A stretch of DNA of 5,248 nucleotides from assembly GCA_018623785.1 (NCBI GenBank), contig JAAZVD010000137.1, positions 1-5,248 of the forward strand. Direction: 5' to 3'. The DNA comes from Bacteroidota bacterium. Its GTDB lineage: Bacteria > Bacteroidota > Rhodothermia > Rhodothermales > UBA10348. Numbering within the stretch: position 1 is the stretch's first letter; every line of letters starts with the position of its first letter. Below are positions 1-4,961 of this stretch, piece after piece. The notes beneath the pieces were generated by a model that was not told where the DNA came from, made no database searches, and saw nothing but the letters and a program-made list of their open reading frames with translations. A program made the position numbers and the translations under genes.

Positions 1-461
1 CCCCCTTTCAGCATCCGCTCGAATGAGATACGGACGGTTCGCCTACGGTCATAGGCTGTTGCATCCTTTCTTCGTGAGGGACCGCTGCGCGCCGCACCCG
101 GGCCCGCCGAGCCACCGAAAAATCGCTCGAAAAGGTCGGACATCCCTGAACCAGCTCCGACCTCCGGATCCATATGGACGTAGGTACCATCAGGATTTTG
201 CCGGTATCGGAATCCCGACTCGAATGGGGAACCACCCCCCGCTGCGCCGAAGCGCCTGAGTCGATCGTACTGTGTGCGCTTGGCAGGATCCGAGAGGGTC
301 TCATATGCCTCTTGCACTTTCTTGAATCGCTCCTCGGCCGAAGCGTCGTTTGGGTTGCGATCCGGATGCAGCTCACGAGCCAACCTACGGTACGCCTTTT
401 TTATGGCGCCTGCATCGGCGTTCTCGTCCACTCCCAGCGTTTTGTAGAAATCGTTTCGCAT
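1..461 (-). CDS. J-domain co-chaperone (DnaJ/CbpA-type), 3' end cut by window edge
   Basis: J-domain protein that would stimulate the ATPase of DnaK (Hsp70) and deliver clients to it in the cytoplasm. Translating the minus strand from the ATG at 461-459 gives 153 codons with no stop before the left edge. Residues 4-70 form a complete J domain: DFYKTLGV at 4-11, a basic helix II ([11 protein letters not shown]), the diagnostic HPD at 32-34, [13 protein letters not shown] at 46-58, then YDRLRRFG. A short glycine/phenylalanine-rich linker follows (about 72-125, including LFERFFGG at 110-117), then [14 protein letters not shown] at 140-153, which matches the start of the DnaJ C-terminal client-binding domain. 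The cut falls before the place where a CxxCxGxG zinc domain would lie in class A DnaJ, so class A and class B (CbpA-like) cannot be separated. No convincing Shine-Dalgarno precedes the ATG. It is divergent from accC across 173 bp. Confidence 0.93.
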   Translation of the reverse strand, partial: MRNDFYKTLGVDENADAGAIKKAYRRLARELHPDRNPNDASAEERFKKVQEAYETLSDPAKRTQYDRLRRFGAAGGGSPFESGFRYRQNPDGTYVHMDPEVGAGSGMSDLFERFFGGSAGPGAARSGPSRRKDATAYDRRRTVRISFERMLKG

Positions 462-474
462 GCTGGATCGTAGG

Positions 475-530
475 GCCAAGACAGATCCGAGGTCCAGCTA
501 TCGGGATCGCCCGGTTTCTCCTATCTTGGC
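475..530. repeat. inverted repeat with 10-bp arms, 9 of 10 paired
   Basis: GCCAAGACAG at 475-484 and CTATCTTGGC at 521-530 are inverted copies that pair at nine of ten positions, including a perfect outer 7 bp (GCCAAGA/TCTTGGC). Inside the 36-nt loop, GATCC (484-488, sharing one base with the left arm) can pair with GGATC (504-508). It lies 14-69 bp upstream of the J-protein start. It could be a structured 5' leader of that gene or a regulator site. A chance occurrence is possible, because a dyad with this loop length is not rare in 173 bp. Confidence 0.35.
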
Positions 531-608
531 GTCGCGCTCATTAGGCTTGGCAAAGGCCCGGGTACAGGTTTTTGAACGACACTTACCGTCGCAGGATCTA
601 CCAAATTC

Positions 609-622
609 GTGCCAACCGGCAC
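609..622 (+). promoter_or_regulatory. small hairpin in the accC leader
   Basis: GTGCC at 609-613 and GGCAC at 618-622 form a perfect 5-bp stem with the four-base loop AACC. It ends 12 bp before the preferred accC ATG at 635. In mRNA it would sit at the edge of the ribosome footprint and could modulate initiation. The stem is short, so function is unproven. Confidence 0.3.
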
Positions 623-634
623 ATTTATGCAGAA

Positions 635-2158
635 ATGTCAGGAATCCATCCCATTACGACCCTTCTCATTGCCAACCGTGGAGAAATTGCCGTCCGCATT
701 ATCCGTACCTGTCGCGAATTGGGCATTCGTAGTGTAGCTGTTTACAGCGAGGCAGACCAGCGGGCGCTGCATGTCCGCATGGCAGACGAGGCCTGGCCCA
801 TCGGAGCGGCCCCGGCATCGGAATCCTATCTGGTGTCTGACAAAATCCTGGCCGTAGCCGCCGCGTGTGGGGCTGATGCCATTCATCCGGGCTACGGATT
901 TCTGTCCGAGAGTGCTGATTTTGCGGACGCATGTACCGAAGCGGGCCTCCTGTTCGTCGGGCCGCCGGCGGCGGCCATTCGAAAAATGGGCGACAAGACG
1001 GCGGCCCGAACACTCATGGAGCAAGCCGGCGTGCCCATGGCCCCCGGAACGGTCGATGCCATCGAGGACCCTGGCGAGGCCGTCCGGACTGCCGAGGATA
1101 TTGGATTTCCCGTCTTGATCAAGGCGGCCGCCGGCGGTGGCGGTAAAGGCATGCGCATTGTACGCTCGGCAGCGGACATCGCCGATGCACTCACGACAGC
1201 CTCCCGCGAAGCCTTATCTGCGTTCGGAGACGGGCGTGTCTTCATCGAGAAATACATCGATGAGCCTCGTCACATCGAAATTCAGATCATGGCCGATTCG
1301 CACGGCAACGTCGTGCACCTATTCGAACGGGAATGCTCCATCCAGCGTCGGCACCAGAAGGTGATTGAAGAAGCACCATCCTGCGTGCTGACCCCGCAAA
1401 TGCGATCCCGGATGGGAGAGGCGGCCATACGAGCGGCGCGGTCCTGCGGGTATGTTGGAGCCGGCACAGTGGAGTTTCTCCTCGATCCAGATGGACAGTT
1501 CTACTTCATGGAGATGAATACCCGTTTGCAGGTCGAGCACCCCGTAACGGAATGCATTACGGGCCTGGATCTGGTGGCGCAGCAGATTCACGTGGCCGAG
1601 GGCCACGCCCTGACCTTCGCGCAAGACGACCTCCACATCAATGGTCACGCCATCGAATGCCGCATTTACGCCGAGGACCCATCGGCCGGCTTCCTTCCTG
1701 GACCGGGTACTCTTCTGGTGCACGCTCCCCCATCCGGGCCGGGTGTTCGATTGGACAGCGGCGTGGAGGAAGGATCAGACATTCCGATCCACTACGACCC
1801 CATGATTTCCAAACTCACAACGTGGGGTGCAACAAGAGAGCAAGCGGTGGCTCGTATGGCACGAGCCCTCGATGAGTACGAGATAGCCGGAGTGCCCACC
1901 ACAATTGGTTTCTGTCAATTTGTGATGCATCACGAAGCCTTTAACTCGGGGGCCTTATCCACCCACTTCGTAGACCAATATTTTACCCCCGAGGTCCTGC
2001 AAATCAGCGATGATACCGTGCGGGAGAATATGGCAATTGCCGCTGCCTTGTATGTAGACAAATTCCATCACAAAGCCTCGCAGGCCGTGGGCGAAAGAAA
2101 CCCATCATCAGGCGGATTCAATCCGTGGCGCCAGCAACGGCGGCGCCTGGACTCCTGA
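635..2158 (+). CDS. accC: biotin carboxylase, acetyl-/propionyl-CoA carboxylase subunit
   Basis: ATP-dependent carboxylation of the biotin carried on BCCP by bicarbonate, the first half-reaction of acetyl-CoA (or propionyl-CoA) carboxylase, in the cytoplasm. The 507-residue product begins with the family signature LLIANRGEIAVRIIRTC (10-26). E. coli AccC active-site residues have counterparts here: K121 (MGDK), K163 before the GGGGKGM loop (about 167-173), H213 (PRHIEIQ), E293-N295-R297-Q299-V300-E301 in EMNTRLQVEHP, and R343 in ECRIYAEDP. Domain order is the N-terminal biotin carboxylase domain (about 1-120), ATP-grasp (about 120-325) and the C-terminal domain (about 340-447). A tail of about 58 residues follows, ending NPWRQQRRRLDS. 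E. coli AccC is about 449 residues; roughly 500-residue versions with such tails are, from memory, common in Bacteroidota acyl-CoA carboxylases. I chose ATG 635 because the match begins just after it. The frame stays open back to a TTG at 572, but those 21 extra residues match nothing in the family. No accB or carboxyltransferase gene is adjacent, so acetyl versus propionyl specificity cannot be read here. Confidence 0.95.
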   Translation: MSGIHPITTLLIANRGEIAVRIIRTCRELGIRSVAVYSEADQRALHVRMADEAWPIGAAPASESYLVSDKILAVAAACGADAIHPGYGFLSESADFADACTEAGLLFVGPPAAAIRKMGDKTAARTLMEQAGVPMAPGTVDAIEDPGEAVRTAEDIGFPVLIKAAAGGGGKGMRIVRSAADIADALTTASREALSAFGDGRVFIEKYIDEPRHIEIQIMADSHGNVVHLFERECSIQRRHQKVIEEAPSCVLTPQMRSRMGEAAIRAARSCGYVGAGTVEFLLDPDGQFYFMEMNTRLQVEHPVTECITGLDLVAQQIHVAEGHALTFAQDDLHINGHAIECRIYAEDPSAGFLPGPGTLLVHAPPSGPGVRLDSGVEEGSDIPIHYDPMISKLTTWGATREQAVARMARALDEYEIAGVPTTIGFCQFVMHHEAFNSGALSTHFVDQYFTPEVLQISDDTVRENMAIAAALYVDKFHHKASQAVGERNPSSGGFNPWRQQRRRLDS

Positions 2159-2168
2159 GGGCCGTCAG
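2113..2168. terminator. cluster of dyads at the accC/trmB convergent junction, possible bidirectional terminator
   Basis: Three inverted repeats lie end to end: CGGATT/AATCCG around a single C (2113-2125), GGCGCC (2127-2132) with GGCGCC (2142-2147) around nine bases, and CTGA (2155-2158) with TCAG (2165-2168), whose arms contain the two opposing stop codons. Only 6 bp separate the stops, so termination signals for both genes must overlap coding sequence. No T-tract follows on either strand, so a classical intrinsic terminator is not shown. These may simply be folds in coding DNA. Confidence 0.3.
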
Positions 2169-3175
2169 ACCCAGGCCTTGCGCAGCGTCATGCCCTGTTC
2201 AGTCAACCAATCGGCCACAGCCATCACGCACGCACGCACTCCGTTGGTGGTCATCGGGTGACCAAACGGCTGCAGGCTGACCAGCACTCCGCCATCCTCA
2301 TGCGGCCAGGCCTGTATGATGAGTTCCTGACGCAGATCCGGCTCCTCACTTACGGCCTTGAAGAGCAACCCATCTCCCGACAGATCCCTGTATGCTTCCA
2401 GGACGATCGCATGACCGCCCTCAAAAGGGCGGACCTGCTTTTCGAAGGTACCGATATCTGAGAGATTTCCGTCCAGGATAGCGTGTTGCATGGGAATGGT
2501 GGTGTTGCGCGGCTCGGGCGAGGCTGCCACCGAACTGAGCGTGAACCGGGCGTGATAAATAGGCTTGTCCTGCTCAAGCCATTTCATGGCATATTTCGTG
2601 CGAAGCGTTGCCGGCGGTGGTGTGCCTTCCTCGACATGGAAACAGCCGGAAGCCTTTCCCTGCTCGACCGAAAACGCAAAGTACTCTGGGTGGTCGGTCG
2701 TCAGCAGCAGATCTCCGTCCGGCTCGAGGCGGCTCGACAGTATCTGGAAAAAAGGCACCTGCAGGAGCCGATTTCCGAGGTGCTTCTTTCGGGGCCACGG
2801 ATCCGGGAAATTGACATAGACCCTGCGCAATCCGGCGTCGGGTACAGCGTCCCGCACGATGAACCGGCCGCTTCCCTTGTAAAGCCTCACGTGCTCGGCC
2901 CCACACCGTTTCATGCGACGATAGGCGCGCCAGACCGACCCGAGGGACACCTCGGCACCAAGAAGATTCCAGTCCGGGTGCGCCGCCTGTAGATGCTCGA
3001 GGTAACGCCCATCTCCAAATCCGATCTCAAGCACCAGCGGTGCCTGACGCCCGAAAAGCGACGAAAAATCGGTTGGGTTCTGGAAATCAGCGTTGGTCAG
3101 CAGCATCGGAGTAAGACCGCGAACGGGTCGATTCGGTTTCGCACGGATGTTACGCTGCGACCGCTTCCCAGCCAA
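2165..3175 (-). CDS. trmB: tRNA (guanine-N7)-methyltransferase, long form with C-terminal extension
   Basis: SAM-dependent formation of m7G at position 46 in the tRNA variable loop. The product is 336 residues. Residues 1-215 are the Rossmann-fold methyltransferase: LVLEIGFGDG at 47-56 (SAM loop), GAEVS at 73-77 (ribose-binding acidic residue E75), NFPDPWPRKKH at 122-132 (the TrmB signature), TTDHPEY at 159-165 and RTKY at 192-195. Residues of about 222-336 form an extra domain absent from the roughly 239-residue E. coli enzyme. As I recall, long TrmB proteins of thermophiles such as Aquifex carry a comparable extension. Two positions differ from E. coli: R154 aligns with N135, and E220 of TKFE aligns with A196. 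The start is TTG at 3175, supported by AGGA 7 bp upstream and the basic N terminus (RAKPNRP); an in-frame stop lies upstream at 3208-3206. ATG at residue 24 is the alternative. The gene converges on accC and diverges from porX. Confidence 0.92.
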   Translation of the reverse strand: MAGKRSQRNIRAKPNRPVRGLTPMLLTNADFQNPTDFSSLFGRQAPLVLEIGFGDGRYLEHLQAAHPDWNLLGAEVSLGSVWRAYRRMKRCGAEHVRLYKGSGRFIVRDAVPDAGLRRVYVNFPDPWPRKKHLGNRLLQVPFFQILSSRLEPDGDLLLTTDHPEYFAFSVEQGKASGCFHVEEGTPPPATLRTKYAMKWLEQDKPIYHARFTLSSVAASPEPRNTTIPMQHAILDGNLSDIGTFEKQVRPFEGGHAIVLEAYRDLSGDGLLFKAVSEEPDLRQELIIQAWPHEDGGVLVSLQPFGHPMTTNGVRACVMAVADWLTEQGMTLRKAWV

Positions 3176-3182
3176 GTGAGGA

Positions 3183-3186
3183 TCCT
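3183..3186 (-). promoter_or_regulatory. ribosome binding site for trmB
   Basis: On the minus strand AGGA is followed by 7 bp and then the TTG at 3175. It is the main reason to prefer this TTG over the in-frame ATG 23 codons later. Apart from the porX leader motif, it is the only reasonably spaced Shine-Dalgarno-like sequence next to a gene start in the window. Confidence 0.5.
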
Positions 3187-3193
3187 GTGGACA

Positions 3194-3218
3194 TGACGCG
3201 CGGCATTACCGGCCGTCA
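3194..3218. promoter_or_regulatory. 25-bp imperfect palindrome, possible operator
   Basis: TGACGCGCGG at 3194-3203 and CCGGCCGTCA at 3209-3218 are inverted copies around CATTA. Eight of ten positions pair: the outer TGACG/CGTCA and inner CGG/CCG match, with a two-base mismatch between them. It lies 19-43 bp upstream of the trmB TTG and about 170 bp upstream of porX. The symmetry suits a dimeric DNA-binding protein or a 5' leader hairpin of trmB. No known operator was recognised. Confidence 0.35.
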
Positions 3219-3290
3219 CGAGGGATCCCAACAACGACCCAGGGCCGTGCCACCCGAGGCCGTCTGCGCCGAAGGACGAACAAACGACGC

Positions 3291-3314
3291 GAGGAGGGGT
3301 ACATGCTCTTCCTC
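3291..3314 (+). promoter_or_regulatory. Shine-Dalgarno-sequestering hairpin with the AUG in its loop
   Basis: GAGGAGGGG at 3291-3299 can pair with CTCTTCCTC at 3306-3314. All nine positions pair: seven Watson-Crick and two G-U pairs in RNA. The six-base loop TACATG (3300-3305) carries the ATG of the small ORF at 3303. The left arm contains AGGAGGGG, a near-perfect Shine-Dalgarno three bases before that ATG, so the fold would hide the ribosome site while exposing the start codon in the loop. It lies on the porX leader, 72 bp before the porX start. Confidence 0.5.
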
Positions 3315-3362
3315 TCCATCAGCCCATTCGACATTCCGACCTTCGATACCGTTTTTTTGTAA
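3303..3362 (+). CDS. putative 19-residue leader peptide upstream of porX
   Basis: ATG at 3303 to TAA at 3360-3362 encodes MLFLSISPFDIPTFDTVFL, a short hydrophobic peptide without charged residues other than two aspartates. Support comes from the AGGAGGGG motif immediately upstream, the strongest ribosome binding signal in the window, and from its position 24 bp before the porX ATG. It is in the same frame as porX (84 bp = 28 codons between the two ATGs), so only the TAA prevents an extended PorX. It may be a translated leader controlling porX by reinitiation or attenuation, or a remnant of a longer N terminus, or chance. I recognise no homologue, and peptides this short cannot be judged by composition. 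Confidence 0.35.
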   Translation: MLFLSISPFDIPTFDTVFL

Positions 3363-3386
3363 TTCGAGAACGAACCACGGAAGCGA

Positions 3387-4958
3387 ATGGCCACGATTTC
3401 CCGCATTCTATGGGCTGACGACGAGATCGATCTCCTCAAGCCCCACATCCTTTTCCTGGAATCCAAAGGCTACCAGGTCACCAGCGTAACCAATGGCTCG
3501 GATGCCATCGATGAGGTGCGCAACGGCCGCTATGACCTGGTTCTGCTGGATGAACAGATGCCCGGTATGGGTGGACTAGAGACGCTTACCGCTATCAAGG
3601 AGATCAGCACCGACCTTCCCGTGGTCATGATCACCAAGAGTGAGGAGGAGCGCATCATGGAAGAGGCGCTCGGTGGAAAGATTTCAGATTACCTCACCAA
3701 GCCGGTTAATCCCAGCCAGGTCCTGCTGACGTGTAAGCGTATCCTTGACGGACGCCGCATCGAATCGGAAAAGGCCTCAGAGAATTATCTGCAGTCCTTC
3801 GGAGACATCTCAGCATCGCTCATGCGTGACTTAGGCCCTGCAGACTGGGTGGATCTGTATCAGCGGCTTATCCGCTACGATAGTGAGCTCGACTCGGACG
3901 AGGGTGTCAGGCAGGTCTTCGAGGATCAGGTGCAGCAAGCCAATCAGACCTTCTGTAAATATGTCGAAACGGTCTATCCGGATTGGATTTCCAACGCTGA
4001 TACAAAGCCGGATGGGAGCCGCCCCGCACTCTCCCACGACGTCGTCCCCGAATGGGTCATCCCGCAGCTTGGCCAGGGAAGACCTGTCGTATTCTTTGTG
4101 ATCGACTGCATGCGCTGGGATCAGTGGCTCGAGTTTGAACGCCTGCTTGCCCCCCTTTTCTCCATCGAGCGCAATTATCATTTCTCGATTCTGCCAACGG
4201 CTACCCCCTACTCCCGAAACGCCATTTTTTCCGGGCTGCTTTCGCGTCAGCTTGCCGAGAAATATCCGCGTATCTGGGCGCAGGGCGAAGATGACGAATA
4301 CAGTCGGAATCGGAACGAAGAGCAATTCCTGGGCGATCTGCTTGCACGACATCACATCACGGCGCGTACGCGGTACGATAAGCTCGTGGGGACGAAAGAC
4401 GGGCGTGAATTTCAGGCCTCAGTTCACGACCTCCTTCAGCATGATTTGAGCGCAGTCGTTGTCAATTTTGTGGATATCCTGGCGCATTCGCGCTCTGATT
4501 CGGCCGTGCTCAAAGAAATCGCGCCGGACGAACGGGCCTACCGCGCCCTGACGCGCACGTGGTTTGAACATTCGTGGCTGTATCAGGCCTTTCAGCAGCT
4601 AGCCGAGAGCGACTGCACCATTGTCGTGACGACCGACCACGGAGCCATTCGCAGCCTGCATGACACCAAGGTGATCGGGGATAGGGAAACCTCAACTGCC
4701 CTGCGTTACAAGTACGGGAAGAATCTGAAATGTGATGAGCGTCATGCCGTGTTCGTAAAAGATCCGGCCTCGTATGGATTGCCTTCGGACCATCGCAATA
4801 CCAACTTCATCATTGCCAAGGAAGACTACTACTTCGTCTATCCGACCAACTACAACCGGTACCAGAACAAATATCGGGATACCATGCAGCATGGTGGTAT
4901 TTCCATGGAAGAAATGATTCTGCCCGTAATGACGCTTCGCTCGCGCTCGGTTGTGTAA
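3387..4958 (+). CDS. porX: PorX: response regulator receiver fused to PglZ (alkaline-phosphatase-superfamily) domain
   Basis: Cytoplasmic regulator of the type IX secretion system of Bacteroidota, phosphorylated by the sensor kinase PorY in the studied species. Of 523 residues, 4-120 are a CheY-like receiver with the acid pocket D11/D12, phospho-acceptor D55 (LVLLDEQMPG), switch T83 (MITKSEEE) and K105 (LTKPVNP). A helical linker (about 121-230) leads to the PglZ domain (about 233-518). Its alkaline-phosphatase-like metal and nucleophile residues appear intact: D240 (FFVIDCMRWDQW), probable nucleophile T271 in ILPTATPYSRNAIFSG, D363 and H367 (NFVDILAHSRS), D417-H418 (TTDHG) and H502 (QHGGISMEEM). 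PorX of Porphyromonas has been reported to be a zinc-dependent phosphodiesterase on oligonucleotides; that activity is inferred here. The start is firm, because RILWADDEIDLLKPHILFLE follows directly as in known PorX. GGAAG lies only 3 bp before the ATG, a poor Shine-Dalgarno. tsaE follows after 3 bp. Confidence 0.95.
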   Translation: MATISRILWADDEIDLLKPHILFLESKGYQVTSVTNGSDAIDEVRNGRYDLVLLDEQMPGMGGLETLTAIKEISTDLPVVMITKSEEERIMEEALGGKISDYLTKPVNPSQVLLTCKRILDGRRIESEKASENYLQSFGDISASLMRDLGPADWVDLYQRLIRYDSELDSDEGVRQVFEDQVQQANQTFCKYVETVYPDWISNADTKPDGSRPALSHDVVPEWVIPQLGQGRPVVFFVIDCMRWDQWLEFERLLAPLFSIERNYHFSILPTATPYSRNAIFSGLLSRQLAEKYPRIWAQGEDDEYSRNRNEEQFLGDLLARHHITARTRYDKLVGTKDGREFQASVHDLLQHDLSAVVVNFVDILAHSRSDSAVLKEIAPDERAYRALTRTWFEHSWLYQAFQQLAESDCTIVVTTDHGAIRSLHDTKVIGDRETSTALRYKYGKNLKCDERHAVFVKDPASYGLPSDHRNTNFIIAKEDYYFVYPTNYNRYQNKYRDTMQHGGISMEEMILPVMTLRSRSVV

Positions 4959-4961
4959 GTC

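Larger units (their letters stand above)
462..634. other. divergent intergenic region between J-protein gene and accC
   Basis: This 173-bp region must carry the start signals for both flanking genes. I looked for the Bacteroidota promoter pattern (TTTG, about 20 bp, TAnnTTTG) and for sigma-70 boxes on both strands and saw nothing convincing. TTGAAC at 572-577 followed 17 bp later by GATCTA is the nearest sigma-70-like pair and is weak. There is no CIRCE-like HrcA operator (TTAGCACTC/GAGTGCTAA) in front of the chaperone gene and no BirA-like operator in front of accC. What is visible is a long-armed inverted repeat near the J-protein start and a small hairpin near the accC start, both listed separately. 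Confidence 0.6.
3176..3386. other. divergent intergenic region between trmB and porX
   Basis: This 211-bp region serves both trmB and porX. It holds the trmB Shine-Dalgarno, a 25-bp dyad at 3194-3218, and the SD hairpin plus 19-codon ORF at 3291-3362. It also contains a run of seven T at 3352-3358. No stable hairpin precedes that run, so I do not call it a terminator. No clear TTTG/TAnnTTTG promoter pair was found on either strand. Confidence 0.6.

Noticed and set aside
571..609. Possible Bacteroidota promoter for accC (TTTG at 571-574)
   Set aside because: No TAnnTTTG element occurs at the required spacing; the nearest TACCAAATTCG is a poor match.
572..634. Upstream TTG extension of accC by 21 codons
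   Set aside because: The added residues (NDTYRRRIYQIRANRHIYAE) match no biotin carboxylase N terminus, there is no Shine-Dalgarno, and ATG 635 sits where the family begins.
460..732. Plus-strand frame of 90 codons beginning over the J-protein start codon
   Set aside because: It runs through the intergenic region and into accC out of frame, has no ribosome site and has no family resemblance.
892..1257. Minus-strand frame of 121 codons rich in Ala, Ser, Pro and Met
   Set aside because: Antisense shadow of the accC ATP-grasp region; its low-complexity composition mirrors the Gly/Ala-rich coding strand.
3352..3358. Run of seven T before porX as a possible intrinsic terminator
   Set aside because: No stable GC-rich hairpin lies directly upstream on the plus strand, and it is only 28 bp before the porX start.
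3187..3489. Plus-strand frame of 100 codons over the trmB-porX spacer and the porX start
   Set aside because: Out of frame with porX, which it overlaps for about 100 bp; composition is Arg/Ser/Pro-rich noise. The short in-frame ORF at 3303 has far better initiation signals.
3831..4355. Open frame of 174 codons on the minus strand inside porX
   Set aside because: It lies wholly antisense to the receiver-PglZ coding sequence, shows no recognisable motif, and is expected from the codon bias of the real gene.
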